A stretch of DNA of 64,000 nucleotides, taken from NCBI RefSeq assembly GCF_004349135.1, contig NZ_SMFN01000018.1, forward strand, positions 26,741 through 90,740, given 5' to 3'. Within the stretch, counting starts at the first letter, position 1, and each line of letters begins with the position of its first letter. The position numbers were made by a program, and so were the translations under genes. Origin of the DNA: Flavobacterium sandaracinum (lineage in GTDB: Bacteria > Bacteroidota > Bacteroidia > Flavobacteriales > Flavobacteriaceae). Positions 53,754 to 62,874 of the stretch are shown one piece after another. Under the pieces are notes generated by a model. That model was not told the DNA's origin. It ran no database searches and saw nothing but the letters and a program-made list of their open reading frames with translations.

Positions 53754-54155
53754 ATGTTTGGTATAGGTGGAGGTGAATTAATTTTCATCATGTTTATAGT
53801 ACTGATGCTTTTTGGATCTGATAAAGTTCCTGAAATAGCTCGTACCATGGGTAAAGCAATGGCGCAATTGAAAAATGCTACGAATGATATAAAAAGCGAA
53901 ATTCAAAAAGGAGCAGAGGCTAATGGTTTTGATGCAAAATCATTGAGTGATATACGAGGAAACATCAGCTCTGAAATTAATAAAGCGAAGGATAATCTAC
54001 TAGGCGATACGACTCAATTTAGTGATATATCGGCAAACATCACCACAGAAATAAGCAAAGCCAAAGACGGTTTACTGGGCGAATCAACGGCTCCAATAGA
54101 GGCAACTAAAGAAGTAATTGAAGAGAGTACGGGACCTATAAAACGTCAAGGATAA
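53754..54155 (+). CDS. tatA: TatA/TatB-like twin-arginine translocase subunit with repeat tail
   Basis: This 133-residue protein starts FGIGGGELIFIMFIVLMLFGSDKVPEIARTMGKAMAQLK, the TatA/B transmembrane helix with hinge and amphipathic helix. The tail contains a tandem repeat of about 24 residues, SDIRGNISSEINKAKDNLLGD and SDISANITTEISKAKDGLLGE, that is predicted helical. TatA-type proteins form the translocation pore; the longer tail resembles TatB. It shares its last base with the following gene (TAATG). Confidence 0.88.
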   Translation: MFGIGGGELIFIMFIVLMLFGSDKVPEIARTMGKAMAQLKNATNDIKSEIQKGAEANGFDAKSLSDIRGNISSEINKAKDNLLGDTTQFSDISANITTEISKAKDGLLGESTAPIEATKEVIEESTGPIKRQG

Positions 54156-54730
54156 TGCTAGAAAAATTACTCTCTTTAGATATAGAATTGTTTGTTTTTT
54201 TAAATGGTTTAGGTTCGAAAGGTTATGACGGCCTATGGATATTCATAACCAAACAGAGCAATTGGATTCCACTTTTTGTACTCTTATTGTACGTTATTTT
54301 CAAAAAACTGGGGGCAAAACAGACGTTGTATTTACTCTTTTTTGTAGCTATACTGGTAACTTTTACGGATCAAATGACCAATGTATTCAAAAATGGTTTT
54401 GAAAGACTGCGGCCTTGTAACAATCCTGAAATCAATTCCTTTATTCGTGTGGTTCAAGTTAGAAGATCCTTTAGTTTCTTCTCCGGTCATGCCTCAAATT
54501 CAATGGCGGTCGCTACACTGATATATTTTACTTTAAGATCGCATTTCAAATATTTTAGTCTCCTGTTTTTATGGCCTTTGGTCTTTGCTTACAGCAGAAT
54601 TTATCTCGGATTGCATTATCCTCTAGACATTTTATCCGGTTATTTATTTGGATTTACTTTTGGTTTTTTAATGTATAAGATATACAAAACAGCACAAAAA
54701 CGGTATTTTCCGTTACCCGTAAGAGATTAG
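54155..54730 (+). CDS. PAP2 superfamily membrane phosphatase
   Basis: This 191-residue protein has about five transmembrane helices. The three phosphatase motifs are KNGFERLRP (KxxxxxxRP), SFFSGHASN (PSGH-like, here FSGH) and SRIYLGLHYPLD (SRxxxxxHxxxD). Such enzymes dephosphorylate lipid phosphates such as undecaprenyl diphosphate or phosphatidic acid in the membrane. The start overlaps the Tat gene stop by 1 nt. It is followed by two small hairpins. Confidence 0.92.
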   Translation: MLEKLLSLDIELFVFLNGLGSKGYDGLWIFITKQSNWIPLFVLLLYVIFKKLGAKQTLYLLFFVAILVTFTDQMTNVFKNGFERLRPCNNPEINSFIRVVQVRRSFSFFSGHASNSMAVATLIYFTLRSHFKYFSLLFLWPLVFAYSRIYLGLHYPLDILSGYLFGFTFGFLMYKIYKTAQKRYFPLPVRD

Positions 54731-54742
54731 TTGTGATTTTAT

Positions 54743-54793
54743 ACCTCCAAAATATTGGAGGCTTATGTTTTCCCTCAAAAATTGGGGGAATCA
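54743..54793. terminator. Two hairpins after the PAP2 gene
   Basis: CCTCC/GGAGG around an AT loop and TTCCCTC/GGGGGAA around AAAAATT lie back to back between the convergent PAP2 and O-methyltransferase genes. Confidence 0.6.
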
Positions 54794-54829
54794 ACCTCAA
54801 GGCAGACTTTTTCTTCGATAATTGTACAA

Positions 54830-55471
54830 CTAAAGTACTCTGCTTACTGTCAATCCATCTCGAATAGGCAACAAGACGGTTTCTACTCTGGAATCGTTTG
54901 CTAATAACTGATTGTATTCTAATAACACTTTTGTACTCAGATCTTTGGGATTTAAAGGTTCTAAAACTTTACCGCTCCACAAAACATTATCCGATAATAT
55001 AATTCCTCCCTTATTCATTCTTGGAACAATCAATTCAAAGTAGTTGAGGTAATTTTCCTTATCTGCATCAATAAAAACTAAATCGAATTTTTGATCAAGG
55101 GTCGGAATGATGTCAACTGCCTCTCCCAAATACTGAAATATTTGTGCTCCCCAAGGTGATTTGTCAAAATGTTTTCTTTGAAAATCCACTAATTCTTCTT
55201 TGATGTCGATGGTGTGAAGTGCTCCATTTTCCTGCATGCCTTCGCATAAACACAAGGCAGAGTACCCTGTATAAGTTCCAATTTCAAGAATATGCATTGG
55301 CCGAATCAGTTTAGCCAACATGCTCAAAACGCGACCTTGAAAATGACCGCTTAGCATTCTTGGCAACAAGATTTTTTGGTAGGTTTCTTTGTTTAAGGCA
55401 GCTAGTAAAAGCGGTTCTTTTTCGGAATGTTGCTCGATATAATCTTCTAATTCTTGGGAAATGAAATGCAT
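54830..55471 (-). CDS. O-methyltransferase (Methyltransf_3 / COMT-like)
   Basis: This 213-residue SAM enzyme has ILEIGTYTGYSALCLCEGMQENGALHTIDIKEELVDFQRKHFD, matching motif I of cation-dependent O-methyltransferases, then LVFIDADKENYLNYFELIVPRMNKGGIILSDNVLWSGKV with the metal-binding DADK and DN residues. C-terminal PIRDGLTVSRVL is a family end. The methyl acceptor is unknown; catechol-type phenols are the usual class. Confidence 0.9.
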   Translation of the reverse strand: MHFISQELEDYIEQHSEKEPLLLAALNKETYQKILLPRMLSGHFQGRVLSMLAKLIRPMHILEIGTYTGYSALCLCEGMQENGALHTIDIKEELVDFQRKHFDKSPWGAQIFQYLGEAVDIIPTLDQKFDLVFIDADKENYLNYFELIVPRMNKGGIILSDNVLWSGKVLEPLNPKDLSTKVLLEYNQLLANDSRVETVLLPIRDGLTVSRVL

Positions 55472-55540
55472 TATTCAATTTTTTTTCAATTGAGTACAAA
55501 GTTATCAAATTATCAAAACAACAAATCAACAAATTGTCAT

Positions 55541-55548
55541 TAAATTTG
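55541..55548 (+). promoter_or_regulatory. -7 element just before rlmN
   Basis: TAAATTTG matches TAnnTTTG and ends only 4 nt before the ATG at 55553, so transcription probably starts at or near the first codon. Confidence 0.5.
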
Positions 55549-55552
55549 CACC

Positions 55553-56599
55553 ATGGAAATGGAGAAAAAAGACGTACGAGCCTTATCAAAAGAACAATTA
55601 CGAGATTTTTTTGTTGCTAATGGCGATAAAGCCTTTCGTGGCAATCAAGTCTATGAATGGTTGTGGAGTAAAGGAGCACATAGTTTTGAGGATATGACTA
55701 ATGTTTCTAAGGGAACACGAACGATGCTAGAAGCTAATTTTGTTATCAATCACATCAAAGTCGACACGATGCAACGCAGTGAAGATGGAACAGTTAAAAA
55801 TGCCGTTCGGTTGCACGATGGATTGGTGGTTGAATCAGTTTTAATCCCTACAAATACCAGAACGACGGCTTGTGTTTCCAGTCAAGTAGGCTGTAGTTTA
55901 GATTGTAATTTTTGCGCAACAGCGCGATTAAAAAGAATGCGCAACTTAGAACCTGCTGAGATTTACGATCAGGTAATTGCTATAGATAAAGAAAGTCGGT
56001 TGTATTATAATCATCCCTTGTCGAATATTGTTTTTATGGGAATGGGAGAACCGCTCATGAATTACAACAATGTGCTGAAGGCAATCGAAATGATTATTTC
56101 GCCGGAAGGTTTGGGAATGTCACCAAAACGGATTATGGTATCGACTTCGGGAGTGCCTAAAATGATTAAAAAACTGGCCGATGATGACGTTAAATTCAAA
56201 CTCGCTGTTTCTTTGCACTCTGCTATTGATGAAATTCGTTCTAGAATTATGCCGTTTAGTACTAATTTTCCGTTAGCTGATTTACGCGAATCATTAGAAT
56301 ATTGGTACCGAAAAACCAAAAGCAAAATCTCATACGAGTACGTGGTTTGGAAAGACATCAATGATAATAAAGAATCCATTGATGCATTAGTAAAGTTTTG
56401 CAAATACGTTCCTTGTAAAGTCAATTTGATTGAATACAATCCTATTGATGATGGAGAATTTCAACAAGCTTCAGAAGAATCCATAAATGCCTACATCCAA
56501 GCGCTGGAAGCAAGTGGAATTGTTGTGAAAGTAAGGCGCAGTCGCGGAAAAGATATAGATGCAGCTTGCGGCCAATTGGCTAACAAAGAAGCTGAATAA
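55553..56599 (+). CDS. rlmN: Dual-specificity 23S rRNA / tRNA A-methyltransferase (radical SAM)
   Basis: This 348-residue radical-SAM enzyme methylates A2503 of 23S rRNA and A37 of some tRNAs. CSLDCNFCATARLKRMRNL has the CxxxCxxC iron-sulfur motif. ACVSSQVGC precedes it, and the C-terminal DIDAACGQLANK has the conserved resolving cysteine. LSKEQLRDFF is N-terminal. A second ATG two codons downstream (55559) may be the true start, given the promoter position. Confidence 0.97.
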   Translation: MEMEKKDVRALSKEQLRDFFVANGDKAFRGNQVYEWLWSKGAHSFEDMTNVSKGTRTMLEANFVINHIKVDTMQRSEDGTVKNAVRLHDGLVVESVLIPTNTRTTACVSSQVGCSLDCNFCATARLKRMRNLEPAEIYDQVIAIDKESRLYYNHPLSNIVFMGMGEPLMNYNNVLKAIEMIISPEGLGMSPKRIMVSTSGVPKMIKKLADDDVKFKLAVSLHSAIDEIRSRIMPFSTNFPLADLRESLEYWYRKTKSKISYEYVVWKDINDNKESIDALVKFCKYVPCKVNLIEYNPIDDGEFQQASEESINAYIQALEASGIVVKVRRSRGKDIDAACGQLANKEAE

Positions 56600-56640
56600 A
56601 GCAGGATCACTATTTTTAAGATGCAATCCTGTTTTAGTTT

Positions 56641-57495
56641 TTATTTTTCTAATATAATTTCTGTAGCGACTCCATCAATCGTTAGTAGGGCCAAATTATC
56701 GCATGTTCCTTTGCCAAAGTCCAAGGTTCCTTCAGATTTATTTTTTGTGATTGTAAGAATGCCTTCTACGGGAAATACGGATTTACAGCGCAACACGTAA
56801 CGCAGCGGTGTTGTGATCACACGGCTAATGGAAGTTCCATTTGGAAACACAGTAGTGCTATTCCCTGTTACCAGAAAAATAGTGTCTTCCCAGCTGAGAG
56901 GCGTATTGTTACCTTCGATCATTTCTTTTGTTTTAGTACCTGTCCTAGTATAAATTTTCCCGTCTTCAAAAGTTATTTTCATATCAACGGTAAATATTGA
57001 GACAGGATGGACTGCTGCAAGTAGTTTAGTAGTTTTTAGGGAATAACGGATGGATTTATTGCCCTGCAACAGTTTGCCATTGTGATAAAAATTATCAAAG
57101 CTATAGGATAAAGTACTTTCAGCGGCATTAAAATCATTGGAAAATTGGATAATAATTTTTCCTTTTATACTGTTGCCGTTCGGCAGCGTGCAGTCTCCAG
57201 TACCAAAGTCGATTGTTCTCGTCCAAGAACCATTGGCTAATAAAGTTGTAATTGTTGCACAAGTAGGTAAAATACTTTTGATAGTGGTTTTAGTTTTGTT
57301 AGCAGTACTTTGTTGCACCGCATACTGATCTTCAACTATATTTATGATGTCATCTAAGGAGGCATCAATTTTAGAATCTACCGTAATATCTTTAACCGAT
57401 AATGCAGCAGTATTTTCAATTTTATCGCTACTGTCGCAACTACTGAAAAAATGTAGGGATAAAAAGGTGATGAGTATTATTATAGTTGTTTTCAT
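56641..57495 (-). CDS. Putative lipoprotein, unknown function
   Basis: This 284-residue protein has a lipoprotein signal with lipobox FSSC at about residues 17-20. The mature region is threonine- and serine-rich, with beta-strand character, and ends EGILTITKNKSEGTLDFGKGTCDNLALLTIDGVATEIIL. Cysteines at CxxC-like distances (SCDSS, PTCAT, GDCTLPN, GTCDN) occur. An adhesin-like or surface role is possible, but I recognise no family. Confidence 0.7.
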   Translation of the reverse strand: MKTTIIILITFLSLHFFSSCDSSDKIENTAALSVKDITVDSKIDASLDDIINIVEDQYAVQQSTANKTKTTIKSILPTCATITTLLANGSWTRTIDFGTGDCTLPNGNSIKGKIIIQFSNDFNAAESTLSYSFDNFYHNGKLLQGNKSIRYSLKTTKLLAAVHPVSIFTVDMKITFEDGKIYTRTGTKTKEMIEGNNTPLSWEDTIFLVTGNSTTVFPNGTSISRVITTPLRYVLRCKSVFPVEGILTITKNKSEGTLDFGKGTCDNLALLTIDGVATEIILEK

Positions 57496-57649
57496 GATAA
57501 AACCATTAAGTTAATCTGTTAGTAATCAAAGTAATAATACAAATTTAGATTCTTAGCTTGCTAAATTTTTGTTTTTGTAATTTTATTCATCGGTAGTAAA
57601 GAATTCAATTCTAAGTGTAAAATAGATAACGTTCTTTTATTAAAAATAG

Positions 57650-57657
57650 TATCTTTG
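57650..57657 (+). promoter_or_regulatory. -7 element before the polyprenyl synthase gene
   Basis: TATCTTTG matches TAnnTTTG and ends 7 nt before the ATG, so the leader would be very short. Confidence 0.5.
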
Positions 57658-57664
57658 AATTCTA

Positions 57665-58642
57665 ATGAATGTGACCTCTCAAATTAAACAACCTATTTTC
57701 GATGAAATGGAACTTTTTGAAAAAAAGTTCTACGAATCTATGACCTCCAATGTGGCGTTGTTAAATAGGATTACCTATTATATTGTAAATAGAAAAGGGA
57801 AGCAAATGCGGCCTATGTTCGTTTTTCTGACGGCCAAAATGGTGTCAGGAGGAATAATAAATGAACGAACCTATCGAGGCGCCTGCGTTATCGAATTGAT
57901 TCATACCGCAACATTAGTTCATGATGATGTAGTAGATGACAGTAATCGCAGAAGAGGTTTTTTCTCCATCAACGCACTTTGGAAAAATAAAATTGCAGTT
58001 TTGGTTGGGGATTATTTATTGTCCAAAGGATTGTTGCTTTCTATTGATAATGGTGATTTCGATTTACTACGAATTATTTCTGTCGCTGTACGCGAAATGA
58101 GTGAAGGCGAATTACTCCAAATAGAAAAAGCCCGAAGACTAGACATCACAGAGGATGTATACTACGAAATTATTCGCAAAAAAACAGCAACACTTATTGC
58201 TGCCTGTTGTGCCCTTGGAGCAAAATCAGTTATTGAAGATGAGGTTCAAGTAGAGAATATGCGAAAATTTGGAGAACTCATCGGAATGGCTTTTCAAATA
58301 AAAGATGATTTATTCGATTATACGGATGAAGCCATTGGGAAACCAACCGGAATCGATATCAAAGAACAAAAAATGACCTTGCCACTTATTCATGTTTTGA
58401 ATACTACTACATCTAAAGAAAAGAGTTGGTTAATTAATTCCATAAAAAACCATAATAAAGACAAGAAACGCGTAAAAGAAGTTATTGCTTTTGTAAAAAA
58501 CAATAACGGTTTAGTTTATGCGGAACAAAAAATGGTTGAATTTCAGCAAGAAGCACTTTTATTGCTGGATAATTATCCTGATTCCGAGTTTAAAGACGCG
58601 CTGATCTTAATGGTCAATTATGTTATTGAAAGAAAAAAATAG
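57665..58642 (+). CDS. Polyprenyl diphosphate synthase (octaprenyl/solanesyl-like)
   Basis: This 325-residue enzyme condenses isopentenyl diphosphate onto allylic diphosphates. The first aspartate-rich motif is ELIHTATLVHDDVVDDSNRRRG (DDxxD plus RRG) and the second is AFQIKDDLFDYTDEAIGKPTG (DDxxD). ISMREMSEGELLQ-like EMSEGELLQIEKARR is conserved. Long-chain products feed menaquinone side-chain synthesis in Flavobacteria; chain length is not readable. Named ispB-like by family. Confidence 0.93.
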   Translation: MNVTSQIKQPIFDEMELFEKKFYESMTSNVALLNRITYYIVNRKGKQMRPMFVFLTAKMVSGGIINERTYRGACVIELIHTATLVHDDVVDDSNRRRGFFSINALWKNKIAVLVGDYLLSKGLLLSIDNGDFDLLRIISVAVREMSEGELLQIEKARRLDITEDVYYEIIRKKTATLIAACCALGAKSVIEDEVQVENMRKFGELIGMAFQIKDDLFDYTDEAIGKPTGIDIKEQKMTLPLIHVLNTTTSKEKSWLINSIKNHNKDKKRVKEVIAFVKNNNGLVYAEQKMVEFQQEALLLLDNYPDSEFKDALILMVNYVIERKK

Positions 58643-58827
58643 CATCATTTTGTTATTCTGACGAAGGAAGAATCTCAGTAAACCTTTTTTTTTAATTTAA
58701 TTTTATTGCTATGCAACCTTTTTGCATTGTAAATCGTCTATGCTAATAGAAGTCAGTTTTACTATCAAAAAATGAATTGCATTAGCAGTGAAAATATTGA
58801 AATTGAATTTTGCCATTGCATTTATTT

Positions 58828-59388
58828 ATGAAAGTAATCAACTTACATCAAGAGGAAAATGAATTGATCCTGTTGGCTGTCGAAAACAATCGACAAGCAC
58901 AACAGCAGATTTATACTCAATTTTCTCCAAAGATGTTAAGCGTTTGCCGCCAATATATAAAAGACATTCATCAGGCCGAAGACGTTATGATTACCGCTTT
59001 TATGAAAGTGTTTACAAATATGCAGAGTTTTCAGCACAAAGGAAGTTTTGAAGGCTGGATTAGAAGAATTATGGTCAACGAATGCATTTCTTTTATTCGA
59101 GTGGAGAAAAAGTTGAAATATGTTGAAGATGAAACTTATTTTGAAGAAAGTTTCAACAATACTGAAAGCCAATTTGCAATTGCTGACATTCAATTTTTGA
59201 TAGACAGTTTGCCGGACGGCTACAAAATGGTGTTCAATTTGTATGCTATAGAAGGATTCAAGCATCATGAAATTGCCAGTATGTTAGGGATTAAGGAAGG
59301 AACATCAAAATCGCAATTGTCGCATGCTAGAAAAATGCTGCAAGCGCAGATTAATACCTTGAAAAATTACGAATATGGAACCGAATAA
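58828..59388 (+). CDS. RNA polymerase ECF-type sigma-70 factor
   Basis: I start it at the ATG 58828 (187 residues); a TTG at 58810 adds no conserved residues. Region 2 has QQIYTQFSPKMLSVCRQYIKDIHQAEDVMITAFMKVFTNMQSFQHKGSFEGWIRRIMVNECI. Region 4 has LPDGYKMVFNLYAIEGFKHHEIASMLGIKEGTSKSQLSHARKMLQ. It is the first gene of a three-gene unit with a probable anti-sigma factor overlapping its 3' end by 14 nt. Confidence 0.94.
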   Translation: MKVINLHQEENELILLAVENNRQAQQQIYTQFSPKMLSVCRQYIKDIHQAEDVMITAFMKVFTNMQSFQHKGSFEGWIRRIMVNECISFIRVEKKLKYVEDETYFEESFNNTESQFAIADIQFLIDSLPDGYKMVFNLYAIEGFKHHEIASMLGIKEGTSKSQLSHARKMLQAQINTLKNYEYGTE

Positions 59389-60094
59389 ATTAGATCTTGA
59401 AATAAAACAGAAGTTGGAACGTAGAACTATTCAGCCCTCTGCACAAGCTTGGGACCGATTAGATGCTATGTTAGATGCTGCTGAAAAAACAAAAAGCAAA
59501 CGCAATACTAATTGGATTTATATTGCTGCAAGTTTTGTAGGTTTTCTACTTGTATGCACTGTTTTTTTTAATGGAGTTGAAACTGTAAAAATAGATCCGA
59601 CTGCTCCAATAGTTTTAGAAGAAAAATCACAAGAGAATAATTTAGAAAAACCAGAGATAGTAGCTAAAGAGGTTCTGCCTCGCCAGATTCAAAAAGGAAT
59701 AACGAAGGAGTATAAAGTTGTTGCTGAAAATAATACCGTGGATAAGCAGTCAAAGCAACTTACTAAAAAAGAAGAGAAAGTGTCAAACAGCAATCCATCA
59801 CGAGCAAACGAATTTTTAGTCTCTGAAAATAAGAATTATGAATCAAGCAGCAGCAATAGATACGTTTCAGCAGAAAAATTATTAGCTGAAGTTAGTAACA
59901 CTACATTTGAACCTAACACTAGTAATAGATCAATTGAAAAAACCAGAAAAACTATTTCAATAGATCCAAATAGTTTGTTATCTAATGCTGAAACAGAATT
60001 AAATCAATCATTTAGAGAATCGGCATTGGATAAATTCAACAAGAATTTTAATGCTATAAAAACAGTTTTAGTCAATAGAAATTACGAACAATAA
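59375..60094 (+). CDS. Probable anti-sigma factor (single-pass membrane protein)
   Basis: This 239-residue protein has a charged N-terminus (IKQKLERRTIQPSAQAWDRLDAMLDAAEKTKSKR, residues 8-45), one transmembrane segment at about 47-66 (WIYIAASFVGFLLVCTVFF), and a mostly disordered serine/asparagine-rich periplasmic tail. That layout, and the 14-nt overlap with an ECF sigma gene, are those of flavobacterial anti-sigma factors. No zinc HxxxCxxC motif is present. Its assignment rests on context. Confidence 0.75.
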   Translation: MEPNKLDLEIKQKLERRTIQPSAQAWDRLDAMLDAAEKTKSKRNTNWIYIAASFVGFLLVCTVFFNGVETVKIDPTAPIVLEEKSQENNLEKPEIVAKEVLPRQIQKGITKEYKVVAENNTVDKQSKQLTKKEEKVSNSNPSRANEFLVSENKNYESSSSNRYVSAEKLLAEVSNTTFEPNTSNRSIEKTRKTISIDPNSLLSNAETELNQSFRESALDKFNKNFNAIKTVLVNRNYEQ

Positions 60095-60127
60095 ATAAAA
60101 ATCAATCATCAATCAAAAAACGAAATC

Positions 60128-61723
60128 ATGCAAAAAATTATTTTAATCACAGTATTACTTTTATCTGCCTTTTTAACAAAAGTAAATGCGCAAGAAAAAG
60201 GCAATTATAAAAATATTCTAGATTGGACTTATTGGGAACCTGTGTCACCAAATTATGAAAGGAGTATTGAAAAGAACCCCGAGTTCAAAGATGAAAATAT
60301 TTTAACCATTAAATCAATTAAAAACAAAATCAATGGTTTTGGTACAATCATGAAAACAATAAAACCAGACCTGTACTTGGGTAAAACGGTAAAAATGTCT
60401 GGATATTTAAAATGTGAAAATATTAAATCTTGGGCTGGTTTATGGATGCGTGTGGATTATTATGATGTGGCTGTTTTGGCTTTTGATAATATGCGAAAAA
60501 ATCCCATAAAAGGCACAAAAGATTGGGCTAAATATGAAATTGTCTTGCACGTGCCAGCAGATGCAACTTCTATTTCATACGGAGTTTTATTAGATGAAAC
60601 TGGTCAGATTTGGTTTAAAGACATTGCACTAGAACTAGTTGATGAAACTACACCTGAAACGGGATTTACTAAAGGAAGAGATCATAAATCAATTCCATTT
60701 GAGACCAAAGCCAAAGCAATTGGTAATGAAATTAAATCAATAACTAGTTCAGAAAAAAATGCGTTAAAAGAAGAGATTGAACAAATTGATAAAGATTTTG
60801 AAAATACAAAAATTACTAAGGAGCAAGCGGATGATTTAAAATTAAAAAAAGCAGCCGTTCACTCAGCAAATATCGATGCTAAAGTTAGTGTTCAAGAAGA
60901 AAAACTCAACCAGCTTATACAAGATAAAGTAGATGGAAAAGTTGAAGATGCTGAGGATCATAGAAGTGGCGGTAGAAAAATTATTTTTGGGACTAATTCT
61001 GAGGAACTTGGTCAAAATCAAACGGAATTTAACATTTCTTCCATGAAGGTTTATAATGGTCAGGAAGATAAGGAAGAGCGCCAATCAAAGCGAACTACTA
61101 CGCAATTTGTACTCGCTACTGGATTGAATAATGTAGTGACTGATGGCTCAGTACAAAAATCAGATTTTAGGTACTTGGGCTCTCATTTTTATGAATGGGG
61201 ATTGACTTATAATACCAGAATTTTAAAAAACAACAATTTATTACATGCAAAATATGGATTTTCAGTAATGTACAATAATTTGCGAGCTACAGATAATAGG
61301 TATTTTGTAGCGGATGGAAACCAAACAAATTTAGAGGTAAATCCAATTCGTCAGGATGATTCTCGTTTCAAGAATGTAAATTTAGTATTTCCAGTGCACC
61401 TAGAATTTGACTTCACAAAATCCAAAGAAAGAGATGGGAAGACCTATTTTAAAACACACGATAGTTTCCGTCTTGGTTTAGGAGGATACGTTGGTACAAA
61501 TCTAAAATCGAAGCAATATGTAAAGTACGATAGTGATGAATATAAGTCAAGAGAAATAACTAAAGGTAATTTTAATGTTGATAGTTTTGTATATGGATTA
61601 AGTACTTACGTAGGATATAAAGCCACTAGTTTGTACTTGAAATATGACTTGAATCCTATGTTTAAAGATAATGCTGTGAAGCAAAACAATGTTTCTCTAG
61701 GGTTGCGTTTTGACTTTAATTAA
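60128..61723 (+). CDS. Exported protein: CBM-like domain, coiled coil, beta-barrel-like C-terminus
   Basis: This 531-residue protein has a signal peptide (to VNAQE). Residues about 25-175 form a jelly-roll-like domain (GFGTIMKTIKPDLYLGKTVKMSGYLKCENIKSWAGLWMRVDYYD ... AKYEIVLHVPADATSISYGVLLDETGQIWFKDI). A lysine/glutamate-rich coiled coil follows at about 200-280. The last 250 residues are beta-rich, ending VSLGLRFDFN, an outer-membrane-barrel-type terminus. Together with the ECF sigma and anti-sigma genes, it is probably a regulon member or a stress-induced surface protein. Confidence 0.75.
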   Translation: MQKIILITVLLLSAFLTKVNAQEKGNYKNILDWTYWEPVSPNYERSIEKNPEFKDENILTIKSIKNKINGFGTIMKTIKPDLYLGKTVKMSGYLKCENIKSWAGLWMRVDYYDVAVLAFDNMRKNPIKGTKDWAKYEIVLHVPADATSISYGVLLDETGQIWFKDIALELVDETTPETGFTKGRDHKSIPFETKAKAIGNEIKSITSSEKNALKEEIEQIDKDFENTKITKEQADDLKLKKAAVHSANIDAKVSVQEEKLNQLIQDKVDGKVEDAEDHRSGGRKIIFGTNSEELGQNQTEFNISSMKVYNGQEDKEERQSKRTTTQFVLATGLNNVVTDGSVQKSDFRYLGSHFYEWGLTYNTRILKNNNLLHAKYGFSVMYNNLRATDNRYFVADGNQTNLEVNPIRQDDSRFKNVNLVFPVHLEFDFTKSKERDGKTYFKTHDSFRLGLGGYVGTNLKSKQYVKYDSDEYKSREITKGNFNVDSFVYGLSTYVGYKATSLYLKYDLNPMFKDNAVKQNNVSLGLRFDFN

Positions 61724-61794
61724 AGATTAAAAAGGAGCTATAAAAGTTAAATATATTGATGTTAAGGGAGCAATAACTTCATGAGTTAATACTG

Positions 61795-62874
61795 TTATTC
61801 AGTAGATAAGGGAAGAAAAAGTGAAATTTTTGTTCCCTTATTTTCATTCGAAATAATACTGAAAACGCCTTTTATCTTTTTTATTATAGTCTTACTTAAA
61901 TAGAGACCCAACCCCAATCCTTGTTGCTCTCTTTCATCACGATTGAATTGTTGTGCCGCATTTATGGTCTTTAATTCCTCCTCACTAAATCCAATTCCAA
62001 AATCGCGGATGATCAATTCATAATAGGTGTCGTTATATTTTTCTCCAGAAATAATTATAATTGTATTGGTGGGCGAAAATTTTAAAGCATTGTCAATCAA
62101 TTCAAAGAGTATGAAATTTAGGTTTTTTTTACTAATTTTTAAATTGGATTTATCAATTTCAAAAGTGATTCTTTTTTCTTGATTTTTATAAGTAGTGAGA
62201 ATTTTCTTTTTTGTCTTCCAAAATACATTTAGAATTTCACACTCTTCATTATCTGAAAAGTTAAGTTCATTATTTTTTAAACTTTCATAGAGAATTAGGT
62301 TCTGCATGGTTCTATTCAAGCGCTCTCCTGATACTTTTATGGCATTATAAAAAGCTTTACGATCTTCTTTTTCTAAATTATTGACGTTTTCAAGTAAGAG
62401 GTCTATGGAGCCTAATATACCGTTAAGAGGTGTGTTGACTTCGTGTAGAAAATATTTTTTTTCGCCCACATATAAATTATTGTGCACATTTTTTATTTTC
62501 TGGAATCGATCAATTTTTGTTTCTATTATATTTAATAATTCTCTGGTTTTAAATGGTTTTGATATAAAATCATCTGCTCCGTTGAGCATGCATTTTCTCA
62601 TTAGATTATTTTCTTTTTTTGCCGTCATAAAAATAAAAGGAATGGCGACTAAAGACTTATTCTCTTTTATTATTTCATGGAATTTTGTGCCATCCATGAT
62701 GGGCATCATTATATCACAAATAATTAAATCTGGAATCCAATACTCTATAATATCTAAAGCTTCTTGTCCATTACAAGCTGATTTAACCTCGTAGTTTTTG
62801 TAGCTAAGAAATTCAGTTGTGGTTTCTCTGATGTTTAGTTCATCGTCAACCAAAAGTATTTTGTTTTTGTTCAT
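61795..62874 (-). CDS. Hybrid receiver-histidine kinase (REC-HisKA-HATPase)
   Basis: This 359-residue cytoplasmic protein has a receiver domain at residues 1-125 with phosphoacceptor Asp54 (IICDIMMPIMDG) and conserved lysine in FISKPF. A histidine-kinase core follows, with His144 in YFLHEVNTPLNGILG, an N box FELIDNALKF, G1 DFGIGFSEEE and G2 GLGLGLYLS. There is no membrane segment or DNA-binding domain, so its signal comes from another kinase. It lies head to head with the response regulator at 63076, about 200 nt apart. Confidence 0.92.
   Translation of the reverse strand: MNKNKILLVDDELNIRETTTEFLSYKNYEVKSACNGQEALDIIEYWIPDLIICDIMMPIMDGTKFHEIIKENKSLVAIPFIFMTAKKENNLMRKCMLNGADDFISKPFKTRELLNIIETKIDRFQKIKNVHNNLYVGEKKYFLHEVNTPLNGILGSIDLLLENVNNLEKEDRKAFYNAIKVSGERLNRTMQNLILYESLKNNELNFSDNEECEILNVFWKTKKKILTTYKNQEKRITFEIDKSNLKISKKNLNFILFELIDNALKFSPTNTIIIISGEKYNDTYYELIIRDFGIGFSEEELKTINAAQQFNRDEREQQGLGLGLYLSKTIIKKIKGVFSIISNENKGTKISLFLPLSTE

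Noticed and set aside
58810..58827. TTG start for the sigma factor
   Set aside because: The residues added are not conserved in ECF factors, and an ATG at 58828 fits better.
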